The notes under the pieces were generated by a model. The model did not search any database. It was not told where the DNA came from and saw nothing but the letters and a program-made list of their open reading frames with translations. The position numbers were made by a program, and so were the translations under genes. Source: Flavihumibacter rivuli (GTDB lineage: Bacteria > Bacteroidota > Bacteroidia > Chitinophagales > Chitinophagaceae). Taken from it: 64,000 bases of DNA. Positions 35,384-49,300 of the stretch are shown here, piece after piece; within the stretch, counting starts at the first letter, position 1; every line of letters starts with the position of its first letter. The DNA is taken from positions 2,322,001 to 2,386,000 of the forward strand of contig NZ_CP092334.1 of assembly GCF_018595685.2 (NCBI RefSeq), in the 5' to 3' direction.

Positions 35384-35414
35384 AAAGCGATACCTTAGTC
35401 GGGTATCGCTTTTT
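35384..35414 (+). terminator. Terminator downstream of the DPP-IV-like gene
   Basis: A perfect 11-bp stem (35384-35394 with 35402-35412), a 7-nt loop, and five T from 35410. It lies 22 bp after the stop. Confidence 0.9.
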
Positions 35415-35431
35415 CATTTAACCCAACTGAT

Positions 35432-35971
35432 ATGTCCATTGAACTAGCCAAGACAGATGATATAGCCGAACTGGTAGAACTGGTCAATAGCGCCTACCGC
35501 GGGGAACATTCCAAGAAAGGCTGGACCCATGAGGCAGACCTCCTGCAGGGCGGGGTAAGGGTTTTACCGGAAGATGTAAAAGGCATGATCCAATCCACTG
35601 AAAGTATTGTCCTGAAATGCCTGGATGACCAGGGTCGGATCATTGGCTGTGTTTATTTGAAAGAAGAAGGTGACCATATCTACCTTGGGATGCTGACGGT
35701 CAACCCACTATTACAGGGAGGGGGAATAGGCAAGACATTACTGCAAGCAGCCGAAGCCTATGCATTGGAGAAAAATAAAATAGCCATTGAGATGACGGTG
35801 ATCAGTGTCCGGGACGAACTGATCAATTGGTATATCCGAAATGGTTATCAACCAACAGGCCGTTCCGCACCATTTCCTTACCGTCCCGGTTATGGCGAAC
35901 CGAGCCAGGAACTATCTTTCATTGTGCTCAGGAAAGAATTGGCAACTACTTCCACGGCGGACAATACATGA
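35432..35971 (+). CDS. GNAT family N-acetyltransferase
   Basis: A 179-aa acetyl-CoA-dependent acyltransferase. The acetyl-CoA-binding motif A is LTVNPLLQGGGIGKTLLQAA (about residues 90-109), preceded by the beta-strands GCVYLKEEGDHIYLGML and followed by the motif B region INWYIRNGYQPTGR. No signal peptide, so it should be cytoplasmic. Acceptor substrate unknown. Its 3' end overlaps the 3' end of the convergent PorP/SprF gene by 26 bp, so no terminator can lie between them. Confidence 0.88.
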   Translation: MSIELAKTDDIAELVELVNSAYRGEHSKKGWTHEADLLQGGVRVLPEDVKGMIQSTESIVLKCLDDQGRIIGCVYLKEEGDHIYLGMLTVNPLLQGGGIGKTLLQAAEAYALEKNKIAIEMTVISVRDELINWYIRNGYQPTGRSAPFPYRPGYGEPSQELSFIVLRKELATTSTADNT

Positions 35972-36956
35972 TCCCATCAATATTCTTCAGGTCCCTGAAC
36001 ACAATGGAGAACTCCCATGTACTTCTCTTACCGGGAGAGTCCTTGAGTTTAGAGATCAGGACATCATAGGAAAGTCCGAACTGTACTTGCTTATAACTAA
36101 ATCCCAGGTATGGAACGATCGCGTTCTTTGACCAGTACCAAAGTCCCGCACTCAGGCTTTTGTTGTCCATTTCATCAAGGATCACACCCAGGCCGCCGCC
36201 AACAGAAAAGTAACTGGCGGTGGTTTGCCGCTGGTAAATACCATTCGTAGTCAGTACCAACTGGTCATTGAGGTTCTTCTCATAATTGGCATGCACCACA
36301 AACCTGGTAGGTAGTCGTTGGTTCTCATCCTCCAGGAATGTTTGCTTGGGTTTATTCAAATGAAAAGCAGCAAAGCCAAGGTCGAAATTGGAATATTCCG
36401 TCTGGTAAGAATACGTACCACCTGCACTCATGGACACATAGGGCTTCATGGCCGACAGGGAAGATTCCCCTGTAGGAAGGTTCACATCAAAACCATTCCC
36501 CTTGTACTGCTCACCAAATACCACCCTTGTCCAATCCATTCTCCTATGGCCATAGATCAGGCCGAATCCTGCACCGATATAATGCTTGCCATAACCTTCC
36601 GCAACGAGGATGTTGTAGGCAACATTGGCAGAGGCATAGGTACTTCTCAATACACCTGCCATGGTCTTATCATACATGAACATGGCCCCCACCCCCAATC
36701 GCTGTCCATCGGGAAGCTTTTCCTTCATGATCTTGGCATCACCAGAAATGGTACCGGTCATGTAGGGAGCGGTGGGACCGATCCATTGGTTCCTGAAATT
36801 CAGGATCGTCCTCCAATCGCCAATGATATTGCCGGTAAGGGCAGGGTTCACATTCAATGGCGAGGAGAAGAACTGGGAGAAATTGGGATCCTGTGCCTTC
36901 GATACGAAAGGCAAGAGGAAAAGAAGAGGCAGTACCACCATCCTCCAACCAGCCAT
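35946..36956 (-). CDS. PorP/SprF family type IX secretion system membrane protein
   Basis: PorP/SprF proteins are outer-membrane beta-barrels; SprF is needed for surface delivery of the giant adhesin SprB in Flavobacterium. The frame is open to 37040, but the ATG at 36956 (MAGWRMVVLPLLFLLPFVSKAQD) places the signal peptide at the N terminus, giving 336 aa. The mature protein begins with the family signature QDPNFSQFFSSPLNVNPALTG, then NWRNQW-like strands, GLGVGAMFMYDK-type repeats and FSYKQVQFGLSYDVLISKL at the end. It lies immediately downstream of the giant SprB-repeat gene on the same strand, so the two very likely form an operon and a functional pair. Confidence 0.92.
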   Translation of the reverse strand: MAGWRMVVLPLLFLLPFVSKAQDPNFSQFFSSPLNVNPALTGNIIGDWRTILNFRNQWIGPTAPYMTGTISGDAKIMKEKLPDGQRLGVGAMFMYDKTMAGVLRSTYASANVAYNILVAEGYGKHYIGAGFGLIYGHRRMDWTRVVFGEQYKGNGFDVNLPTGESSLSAMKPYVSMSAGGTYSYQTEYSNFDLGFAAFHLNKPKQTFLEDENQRLPTRFVVHANYEKNLNDQLVLTTNGIYQRQTTASYFSVGGGLGVILDEMDNKSLSAGLWYWSKNAIVPYLGFSYKQVQFGLSYDVLISKLKDSPGKRSTWEFSIVFRDLKNIDGIMYCPPWK

Positions 36957-37056
36957 CCTGCAATACGCGATGGAAAGGGGCTGCCCATTAGCCGGGCAGT
37001 CCTTTCCATACTTTCTTGTGAATGTCTTCATACTGATCATACTACTGTTTTTATCG

Positions 37057-37332
37057 TTACCTCATGAGGGCAACAAGTCCGGTTTGTTTGATTACTTCAC
37101 CATTGATGCCAATACCTTCTGCGGTCCAGGTATAAGTATCGATTGGCTGCAATGCACCTTTATAAGTACCATCCCATCCGGCACCGATCGTCCTGGTTTC
37201 ATACACCAGTTCACCCCACCTGTTGAACACCCTGAAGTGGTTCAACTGCCTGATGTTAACCGTGAATGGGAATAGTTTATCGTTCCTGCCATCACCATTC
37301 GGCGTCCACACAGTGGGCACATGGATAGTTGG
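37057..37332 (-). other. CHU_C-type (type B) T9SS C-terminal sorting domain of the giant protein
   Basis: The last 91 residues start with the hallmark VPTVWTPNGDGRNDKLFPF, then HFRVFNRWGELVYET, GWDGTYKG and the end TYTWTAEGI...GLVALMR. This is the gliding-motility-associated C-terminal domain that targets proteins such as SprB to the type IX secretion system, and export of such proteins typically needs a PorP/SprF partner. Confidence 0.93.
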
Positions 37333-40300
37333 CTTGGCACCTGGCTCATTACTGTTGATAATCTCCACGCGCAAGGTGTCAACGGTAACACAACCCGCCT
37401 CAGAACGCATTTCTATCTTATACTCGGTACGCTTATCATAGTTGAATACAGGATCAATGATATTATACCTGTTCAATCCCCTTGGCGGGAACCAGTTGAA
37501 CATATTGTAGTTATCACCGATATTCCTACCCAACAACTGTGTTGGCGTATTCGATGTGGTGAATACCGGAGGCAGGGTCTTACCATCAATCGGGTAAGTG
37601 ATCCAGATGGTCTTACTCACATTTACAGTATTGGTACAGTTACGATCGCTAACAGAGCTGATCGTGTAAGTAGTCGTCTGTCCTGGCGTCACCTTCAACC
37701 TGTATGGACTATTCGCTACATTATTGATAGTGTATTGCTGGCTTCCATCTGAATAAGTGAATGACCATGGTCCCTGTCCCTTGAACCTGATGATAAGTTC
37801 AGTGCTCAATCCCAGACAGAGGGAATCAGGTGCTTCAATGCTTACTTCAGGGAGGTCATGGACAGTTACCACAACAGGCCTGATCGTACTACAACCATTA
37901 CTGTTCACCGCACGGATATAATAGGTTCCTGAAGCACCGATGGCAGAAGGATTCGAGAGAACAGTATTAGCGCTGGCATCCCTCCAGTAACTCAGTGTTA
38001 TTCCTGGCTCACTGCCAGCAGTAACCGCAGGAAGGGTGATATCAATTGTTGAAGGCTTACAAACCGCTTGCGGGTTCGTAACCACCAATACCGGCTGGTT
38101 CCAGATGGTCACCTTAACAGGCTTCACTATTGAACAACCGAATCCATTGACAGCCCTGATATAATAAGTGCCTGACTGGGTGATCCTGTTGGCATTACCC
38201 ATCGGCTGGGTGGCAGCCTGGTCAAGCCAATAGCTCAATTGCAGGTTGGCATCACTACCTGCAGTAACAGCTGCCATGGTAATATTGATGGTGCCCGGTG
38301 CACATACAGGTGCAGGATCGGTTATCACCAATACAGGCTGCGGGTTCACCGTAACAGTTACCGGCTTCACGATGGAACATCCGGTGGAGCCAATGGCCTT
38401 GATATAGTAAGTACCAGTACCTACGCTGGCAGGATTCACTAACTGCTGGGTTGCAGCATTGTCCATCCAATAGCTAAGCATCAGGCCGTTCTCACTACCA
38501 TTGGTCACTGAAGTGTTGGTGAGGTCTACCGTTGCAGGTGCACAAACCACCTGGTTATTCACTACCAGGTTCGGCAGTGCCAGTACAGTCACGGTTACCG
38601 GTTTAACGACCGCACAACCAGTTGGGGCCAAGGCTCGGATATAATATACCCCTGCACCAACAGCCGTTGGGTTATTCAATGGTTGTGTAGCAGCAGCATC
38701 ACGCCAGTAGGAAAGTTGTACATTATTATCACTGCCATCTGTAACCGAAGTCATGGTGAGGTCTACTGTAGCAGGCGCACAAACTGTCTGGTTAGTTGTC
38801 AACAGGTTGGGCAGGGCAAGAACAGTTACAGTAACAGGTTCGATCACAAAACATCCGCTTGCGGCTGTTCCCTTAATATAGAAAGTTCCTGTACCAACCG
38901 CACTAGGATTAGTAAGCGGCTGCGTTGCATTAGCATCCAGCCAATAACTCAGGGTGAGGTTAGCACTGCTTCCTGCAGTAATGGCAGGTGCAGTCAGGTT
39001 CACGGTTCCCGGTGCACAAACCTGCTGGTCATTGGTCAACAGGACAGGCAATGCCAATACCGTAACCTTCACAGGTTTTATCACTTCACAACCATCGGCT
39101 GCAACAGCCTTGATGTAGTAGGTGCCAGCGCCTGCCCTTGAAGGATCAGGCATGGACTGGGTAGCATTGGCATCCAGCCAGTAACTGAATACGAGGCCGG
39201 CATCGCTACCTGCGGTAACCGCAGCATCAGTAAGGTTAACCGTTCCAGGTGCACAAACCGACTGGTCATTCAGTACCAGGTTGGGAAGAGCCCTGACAGC
39301 AACCGTTACCGGCTTGATCACGAAACAACCATTAGCAGCCACACCACGGATATAGTAAGTACCCGCACCTACCTTCGTCGGGTCAGCAAGCGGCTGGGTA
39401 GCAGCAGCATCCCTCCAATAGCTGAATGCCAGTCCCGGATCACTACCTGCAGTAATCGCTGCAGTAGTGATATCAACAGTTGCAGGTGAGCATACAGCAG
39501 CAGGATCGGTGATAACCATATTGGGCGAGAGCAACTGGTCGATGGTAACAGTTGTCTGGGCGATACAATCAAATCCATCCTTCACCTGGATCGTATAGGT
39601 TCCAGCAGGCAAATTGCTGAACACATTACCAGACTGGTAATTCGCGCCACCATCAATACTATACTGGTATGGTGCTTTACCTAGGGTGGCTGTAGCCGTG
39701 ATGACACCCGTATTCTGACCACATCCAATTACAGGAGCTGTTGCAGAAATTGTTACGGTACAACAGAATTCCTTTCCAAGGGTGATCGCTTCCTGGGCAA
39801 TACAACCATTGGCATCGATTACAAAGATGGTGTAATCGCCTGCAGCCAGCCCGTTGAACACATTGCCATTCTGGTAATTGTTACCACCATCAATACTGTA
39901 GCGATAAGGAGCTGTACCATTTTGTGCAGTAATCGTAATGGAACCGGTCGACTGGCCACAGGATATATCCGGCGCACTAAGCTGGACTGTAATAGTTGAG
40001 TTATCCTGACCTACAATGAAATTAGCATCAGCAGCACAACCATTGGCATCTGTTACCTGGACACTATAGGATCCGGCAACAAGGCCATTAATATCCTTGG
40101 TAGAAGCCCCATTGTTCCACAGGTAGGTATAGGGAGCCTTGCCACCGGACACATTGATCTCTACCGCACCGATAGCACCGGTACAGGTGGTATTGGTGAT
40201 AGAGGGGACAATGGTCAGAACAGGGTTATCCTGGCCAACCACGAAATCCCTTGAAGTGGCACATCCATTCAGGTCTGTTATGGTAACTGTATAAGTTCCG

Positions 40301-43300
40301 GGGGCAAGGTTGCTAATATCCTGTGTGGAAGCCCCGTTGCTCCAGCTATAGGTATAAGGCGCAGTACCACCAGCTACTGTAATATCGATCGATCCATTAA
40401 TGGCCGTACAAACAGCGTTGATGATGGTGCCAGTAATATTGTAGGTAACATCCGTTGTTTCCACTACCACATCCTGCGAAACCACACAACCATTGGCATC
40501 CGTTACGGTAACAGTATAGTTTCCTGCAGCCAGGCCATTGATATCCTTGGTAGTGGCGCCAGTGCTCCACAGGTAAGTGTAAGGAGCTTTACCACCCGTT
40601 ACATTGATCTCGATCGCACCGATGGTTGCAATACAAGTTGTATTGGTCACCGTAGGTGTAATGGTGAAGGTTGGCGTCACTTGTCCTACCACGATAGCCT
40701 TAGTTGCCGTACAACCGTTGGCATCGGTGATGGTCACGGTATAGGTACCCGGAGCCAGGTTAGCCAAATCTTGTGAAGTAGCGCCATTGCTCCAGCTATA
40801 GGTATATGGAGCAGCACCACCCGTTACAGTCAGGTCGATCGCACCATTATCAGCCGTACAGATAGAAGCGGTAATCACTTCGGTGATATCCAGTACCACA
40901 TCGCTGCTGGTAACAGGAATATCCAGGGTAGCCGTACAACCATTGGCATCGGTTACAGTAACCGAGTAAGTTCCAACAGGCAGGCCACTGATATCTTTAG
41001 TAGCTGCGCCATTATTCCACAGGTAAGTGTATGGTGCAGTACCAACCGTTACATTGATCTCGATCGCACCGGTTGAACCCACGCAGGTAGTGCTGGTCAC
41101 AGTAGGTGTGATCGTGAAGGTCGGAGTTTCCTGGCCTACCACGATAGCCTTGGTTGCGGTACAACCGTTGGCATCAGTAATAGTAACCGTATAGGTACCC
41201 GGAGCCAAAGCTGACAGGTCTTCAGATGTAGCACCATTGCTCCAGTTATAAGTATACGGAGCTGTACCACCCGCTACAGTCAGGTCGATTGCGCCGTTAT
41301 CAGCCGTACAGATAGAAGCGGTGATCACTTCTGTGATATCCAGTACCACATCGCTGCTGGTAACAGGAACATCCAGGGTAGCCGTACAACCATTGGCATC
41401 GGTTACAGTAACCGTGTAAGTTCCAACAGGCAGGCCACTGATATCCTTGGTAGTAGCACCATTATTCCACAGGTAAGTGTACGGAGCAGTTCCGCCCGTT
41501 ACATTGATCTCGATCGCACCGGTTGAACCCACGCAGGTAGTGCTGGTCACAGTCGGCGTGATCGTGAAGGTTGGTGTTTCCAGACCTACCACGATGTCCT
41601 TGGTTGCGGTACAACCATTGGCATCGGTGATGGTCACGGTATAAGTTCCCGGAGCCAGGTTAGTCAAATCTTGTGAAGTAGCACCATTGCTCCAACTATA
41701 AGTATATGGAGAAGCACCACCAGTCACGCTCAGGTCGATCGCACCATTATTGGCAGTACAGATGGAAGCGGTGATGACTTCGGTGATATCCAGTACCACA
41801 TCGCTGCTGGTGACAGGCACATCCAGGGTAGCCGTACAGCCATTGACATCCGTTACGGTCACCGTATAAGTTCCAACAGGCAGGCCGCTGATATCCTTGG
41901 TAGTAGCACCATTATTCCACAAGTAAGTGTATGGCGCTGTACCACCAGTTACATTGATCTCGATCGCACCGGTTGAGCCAACGCAGGTAGTGCTGGTAAC
42001 TGTAGGTGTGATCGTGAAGATTGGGGTCTCCTGTCCTACCGTAATAGCCTTGGTTGCGGCACAACCATTGGCATCGGTGATGGTCACGGTATAGGTGCCT
42101 GGAGCCAGATCAGAAAGGTCTTCTGATGTAGCACCATTGCTCCAGCTATAGGTATACGGAGCAGTTCCACCAGTAACGCTCAGGTCGATCGCACCATTAT
42201 CGGCAGTACAGATGGAAGCGGTGATGACTTCGGTGATATCCAGTACCACATCGCTGCTGGTGACAGGCACATCCAGGGTAGCGGTACAGCCGTTCGCATC
42301 GGTTACTGTAACTGTGTAGGTTCCAACAGGCAGGCCACTGATATCCTTGGTAGTAGCACCATTATTCCACAAGTAAGTGTATGGTGCAGTTCCACCAGTC
42401 ACAGTGATCTCAATCGCACCTGTAGAACCCACGCAGGTAGTGCTGGTCACAGTAGGCGTGATCGTGAAGGCTGGGGTCTCCTGTCCTACTGTAATTGCCT
42501 TGGTTGCGGTACAACCATTGGCATCAGTAATGGTAACCGTATAGGTACCCGGAGCCAAGGCTGACAGGTCTTCTGTTGAAGCACCATTATTCCACAGGTA
42601 AGTATACGGAGCTGTACCACCAGTAACGCTCAGGTCGATCGCACCATTATCAGCAGTACAGATAGAAGCAATAATAACTTCCGTGATATCCAGTACCACA
42701 TCGCTGCTGGTGACAGGCACATCCAGGGTAGCGGTACAGCCGTTCGCATCGGTTACGGTAACCGTGTAGGTTCCAACAGGCAGGCCACTGATATCCTTGG
42801 TAGTAGCACCATTATTCCACAAGTAAGTGTATGGTGCAGTTCCACCAGTCACAGTGATCTCAATCGCACCTGTAGAACCCACGCAGGTAGTGCTGGTCAC
42901 AGTAGGCGTGATCGTGAAGGCTGGGGTCTCCTGTCCTACTGTAATTGCCTTGGTTGCGGTACAACCATTGGCATCAGTAATGGTAACCGTATAGGTACCC
43001 GGAGCCAGGTTAGTCAAATCTTGTGAGGTTGCACCATTGCTCCAGCTGTAGGTATACGGAGCTGCACCACCGGACACGCTCAGGTCAATTGCACCATTAT
43101 CAGCCGTACAGATCGAAGCGGTGATCACTTCCGTAATATCCAATACCACATCGCTGCTGGTAACTGGAACATCAAGGGTAGCGGTACAGCCGTTCGCATC
43201 GGTTACGGTCACCGTATAGGTTCCAACAGGCAGGCCACTGATATCCTTGGTAGTAGCACCATTATTCCATAAGTAAGTGTATGGTGCAGTACCACCCGTT

Positions 43301-46300
43301 ACACTGATCTCGATCGCACCGGTAGATCCCACGCAGGTAGTGCTGGTCACAGTAGGGGTGATCGTGAAGGTTGGGGTCTCCTGACCTACCGTAATAGCCT
43401 TGGTTGCGGTACAACCATTGGCATCGGTGATGGTCACGGTATAAGATCCAGGAGCAAGATTGGTTAGGTCTTCTGAAGTAGCACCATTGCTCCAGCTATA
43501 GGTATACGGTGCAGTACCACCCGTTACAGTCAGGTCGATCGCGCCGTTATCTGCGGTACAAATTGAAGCCGTAATAACTTCAGTAATGGTCAGGTCCTGG
43601 TTATCCTGGCCAACCACGATATCCTTGGTCGCGGTACAACCATTGGCATCGGTGATGGTCACGGTATAAGTACCTGGAGCCAGGTCAGATAGGTCTTCTG
43701 TTGAAGCACCATTGCTCCAGCTATAAGTGTATGGAGCGGTACCGCCAGTAACGCTAAGGTCGATCGCACCATTATCGGCAGTACAGATGGAAGCGGTGAT
43801 GACTTCGGTGATATCCAGTACCACATCGCTGCTGGTGACAGGCACATCAAGGGTAGCCGTACAGCCATTGGCATCGGTTACTGTAACTGTATAGGTTCCA
43901 ACAGGCAGCCCACTGATATCTTTAGTAGTAGCGCCATTATTCCACAGGTAAATGTATGGTGCAGTTCCGCCAGTCACATTGATCTCAATCGCACCGGTTG
44001 AACCCACGCAGGTAGTGCTGGTCACAGTCGGCGTGATCGTGAAGGTTGGGGTCTCCTGACCTACCGTGATAGCCTTGGTTGCGGTACAACCATTGGCATC
44101 GGTGATGGTCACGGTATAAGTTCCCGGAGCCAGGTTAGTCAAATCTTGTGAAGTAGCACCATTGCTCCAGCTGTAGGTGTATGGAGCAGTTCCACCAGTA
44201 ACACTCAGGTCAATTGCACCATTATCAGCAGTACAGATCGAAGCGGTAATTACTTCAGTGATGTCCAGTACAACATCGCTGCTGGTGACAGGCACATCCA
44301 GGGTAGCCGTACAGCCATTGGCATCGGTTACAGTAACCGTGTACGTTCCAACAGGCAGGCCACTGATATCCTTAGAGGTAGCGCCATTATTCCACAGGTA
44401 AGTGTATGGCGCAGTGCCACCCGTTACGTTGATCTCGATCGCACCGGTAGAACCCACGCAGGTAGTGCTGGTAACCGTTGGGGTGATCGTGAAGGTCGGG
44501 GTCTCCTGACCTACCACAATAGCCTTGGTCGCGGCACAACCATTAGTATCGGTGATGGTCACGGTATAAGTTCCAGGAGCAAGATTGGCCAGGTCTTCTG
44601 AAGTAGCACCATTGTCCCAGTTGTAGGTGTATGGAGCGGTACCACCCGTTACAGTCAGGTCGATTGCGCCGTTATCTGCGGTACAAATTGAAGCCGTAAT
44701 AACTTCAGTAATGGTCAGGTCCTGGTTATCCTGGCCCACCACGATATCCTTGGTCTCGGTACAGCCATTCGCATCGGTGATGGTAACGGTATAAGATCCA
44801 GGGGCCAGATTGGTCAGGTCTTCTGAAGTAGCACCATTGCTCCAGCTATAGTTGTATGGAGCGGTACCACCAGTCACGCTCAGGTCGATAGCACCATTAT
44901 CAGCAGTACAGATCGAAGCGGTGATCACTTCCGTGATATCCAGTACCACATCGCTGCTGGTAACAGGTATATCCAGGGTGGCCGTACAACCATTGGCATC
45001 CGTTACAGTCACCGTATAAGTTCCTACAGGCAGGCCACTGATATCTTTAGTAGCTGCGCCATTATTCCACAGGTAAGTGTACGGAGCAGTACCACCCGTT
45101 ACGTCGATGGTAATAGCACCAGTTGAACCCACACACAATGTAGTAGTAACGGTTGGCGTAATGGCAATGACCGGATTATCCAAACCTACCACAATATCCT
45201 TGGTCGCGGTACAACCATTCGCATCGGTGATGGTCACGGTATAAGATCCAGGAGCCAGGTCAGACAGGTCTTCTGTTGTAGCACCATTGCTCCAGCTATA
45301 GGCATAAGGAGCAGTTCCACCAGTAACGCTCAGGTCAATTGCACCATTATCAGCGGTACAGATGGAAGCCGTTATTACTTCCGTAATGGTCAGGTCCTGG
45401 TTATCCAGACCCACCACGATATCCTTGGTCGCGGTACAACCATTCGCATCGGTGATGGTAACGGTATAAGTTCCCGGAGCCAGGTCAGACAGGTCTTCTG
45501 TAGTAGCACCATTACTCCACAGGTAAGTATACGGAGCAGTACCACCAGTCACGCTCAGGTCGATCGCACCATTATCAGCAGTACAGATCGAAGCGGTAAT
45601 TACTTCCGTGATATCCAGTACCACATCGCTGCTGGTAATAGGAACATCAAGGGTAGCCGTACAGCCATTGGCATCCGTTACAGTCACAGTGTAGGTTCCA
45701 ACGGGCAGGCCACTGATATCTTTAGTAGCTGCACCATTATTCCACAGGTAAGTGTACGGAGCAGTTCCGCCTGTTACGTCGATAGTAATGGCACCTGTTG
45801 AACCCACACACAAAGTAGTAGTTATGGTTGGCGTGATGGTAATGACCGGATTATCCAGACCTACCACAATATCCTTGGTCGCGGTACAACCGTTGGCATC
45901 GGTGATGGTAACAGTATAGGTACCCGGAGCCAAGGCTGACAGGTCTTCTGTGGATGCCCCATTACTCCAGTTATAAGTATAAGGAGCAGTTCCACCAGTA
46001 ACGCTCAGGTCAATTGCACCATTATCGGCAGTACAGATCGAAGCGGTAATCACTTCCGTGATATCCAGCACCACATCGCTGCTGGTAACAGATATATCCA
46101 GGGTAGCCGTACAGCCATTGGCATCCGTTACGGTCACCGTATAAGTTCCAACAGGCAGGCCACTGAGATCTTTAGTAGCTGCGCCATTACTCCACAGGTA
46201 AGTGTATGGTGCAGTACCACCCGTTACGTCGATGGTAATGGCACCGGTTGAACCCACACACAAAGTAGTAGTTACGGTTGGCGTGATGGTAATGACCGGA

Positions 46301-49300
46301 TTATCCAGACCCACCACGATATCCTTGGTTGCGGTACAACCATTGGCATCGGTGATGGTCACGGTATAAGTTCCCGGAGCCAGGGCTGACAGGTCTTCTG
46401 TTGTAGCACCATTGCTCCAGCTATAGGCATAAGGAGCAGTACCACCGTTTACACTCAGGTCGATCGCACCATTATCAGCAGTACAGATCGAAGCGGTAAT
46501 CACTTCGGTAATAGTCAGGTCCTGGTTATCCTGGCCAACCACGATATCCTTGGTCGCGGTGCAACCATTCGCATCAGTGATGGTCACGGTATAAGATCCA
46601 GGGGCAAGATTGGTCAGGTCTTCGGTAGTAGTACCATTGCTCCAGCTATAGCTATACGGAGCTGTGCCACCGGTTACAGTCAGGTCGATCGTGCCATTAT
46701 CGGCCGTACAGATCGAAGCCGTAATCACTTCAGTAATGGTCAGGTCCTGGTTATCCTGGCCAACTACGATGTCTTTGGTCGCGGTACAACCATTCGCATC
46801 AGTGATGGTCACGGTATAAGTTCCCGGAGCCAAGCCAGACAGGTCTTCTGTAGTAGCACCGTTACTCCAGCTATAGTTATAAGGAGCAGTACCACCGGTT
46901 ACGCTCAGGTCGATCGCACCATTATCAGCAGTACAGATGGAAGCCGTGATCACTTCAGTGATAGTCAGGTCCTGGTTATCCTGGCCAACTACGATGTCTT
47001 TGGTCGCTGTACAACCATTGGCATCGGTGATGGTCACGGTATAAGTTCCCGGAGCCAGGCCAGATAGGTCTTCTGTAATAGCACCATTGCTCCAGCTATA
47101 AGTATACGGAGCCGTACCACCGGTTACACTCAGGTCGATCGCACCATTATCAGCCGTACAGATCGAAGCGGTGATCACTTCCGTGATATCCAGCACCACA
47201 TCGCTGCTGGTAACAGGAACATCCAGGGTAGCCGTACAGCCGTTCGCATCCGTTACAGTCACTGTATAAGTTCCTGCAGGCAGACTACTGATATCCCTGG
47301 TAGTAGCTCCATTATTCCATAAGTAACTATAAGGTGCAGTGCCGCTGGTTACATCTATCGCAATCGCTCCGGTTGAACCCACACACAAAGTAGTAGTAAC
47401 GGTAGGCGTAATGGTAATGATCGGATTATCCAGACCTACTACAATATCCTTGGTAGCAGTACATCCGTTGGCATCGGTGATGGTCACGGTATAAGTTCCC
47501 GGAGCCAGGGCTGACAGGTCTTCTGTTATAGCACCATTGCTCCAGCTGTAGGCATACGGAGCCGTACCACCGGTAACGCTCAGGTCGATCGCACCATTAT
47601 CAGCGGTACAGATGGAAGCCGTAATCACTTCAGTAATGGTCAGGTCCTTGTTATCCTGGCCAACCACGATATCCTTGGTCGCGGTACAACCATTCGCATC
47701 GGTGATGGTCACGGTATAAGTTCCCGGAGCCAGGCCAGACAGGTCTTCTGTAATAGCACTATTGCTCCAGCTATAAGTATACGGAGCCGTACCACCGGTT
47801 ACACTCAGGTCGATCGCACCATTATCAGCGGTACAGATTGAGGCAGTAATTACTTCGGTGATATCCAGTACCACATCGCTGCTGGTAACAGGAACATCCA
47901 GGGAAGCAGTACATCCATTGGCATCTGTTACGGTCACGGTATAGGTTCCAACAAGCAGTCCACTGATATCCTTAGTTGCTGATCCATTGCTCCACAGGTA
48001 AGTGTATGGTGCAGTACCACCGCTGACTTCAATGGCAATGGCGCCGGATGCACTGGTACATACCGTACTCGTTACGGTTGGATTAATAAGGATCGCTTCC
48101 GGAACAATGGTATAGGTATACACCCACTCATAGGTCTGACCAATACAATCCGTGTAGGTCCAGGTATAGGTCTTCACCCCGTTACAAACCGGATCAGCAC
48201 TCACCACAGGACCAGTCACCACCAGCGGCCTATCACAATTATCGAGCAAGGCAGGAGCCACAGGCACCACCTGGGCTTCAGCCAGGCTGCTCACGGTAGA
48301 ACCTCCATTGGCTGGCATCACTACAACTGGTGCACCGATGGTATAGGTGAATACCCATTGCTGGCTGGCACCGGCACAATCGGTATAGGTGAAAGTATAG
48401 ACTTTATCGCCCCCACAAACCGGGTCATCGCCTACTGTTACCGCCGGCACTATTTCCCGGCCACAATTATCCGTTACCACTGGTGCCACAGGCTGGGTAG
48501 CTTCGGCCACACATGCCACTACGCGGGTTTCATTGGCAGGAAGTACAAAGGAAGGTGCATTGATGATATAAGTATAGGTCCAAACCTTGCTTACACCTGC
48601 ACAATCGGTATACGTAAAGGTATACACCTTCTCTCCTGTACACACTGGATCATCGCCAACCGCCACTACAGGTACAATATCCCTTCCGCAATTATCCACT
48701 ACGGCCGGGGCATCTGGCACCTGTGCATTGGCAATACAGTCCACCGTTGATGAACCATTCGCAGGAAGATCAAATGAAGGCACATTGATGGTATAGGTGA
48801 AGGTCCAGGTATGGTCAACATTAGCGCAATCAGTATAAGTGAAGGTATACACCTTCTCCCCAACACATGCAGGGTCATCATTGGCTGTTACGACGGGAAT
48901 GATCCCGCGACCACAATTATCGGTTACCACAGGAGCTACAGGCTGTACAGCATCGGCCAGACAGGCAACTGAAGCACTTCCATTGGCAGGCAATACAACG
49001 GTTGGCTGGTTAACAGTATAGGTGAATGTCCAAACAGAGGCTTCGCCTGAACAGTTCGCATAGGTAAAGGTGAACACCTTCTCGCCAAAGCAAACCGGAT
49101 CAGCGGATTCCGTCATTACCGGGGTTACAGGGGCGCCACAGGCATCCACCACAACCGGCGCCTGCGGGATCGTGATCTCTGCGATACAATCTACCGTAGC
49201 GGCACCATTCGCCGGTAGGGTAAAGGTCGGGATGGGGAAATTATAGGTATAGGTCCAATCCTGGCTCTGGCCTGAACAATCTGTATAAGTAAAGGCATAG

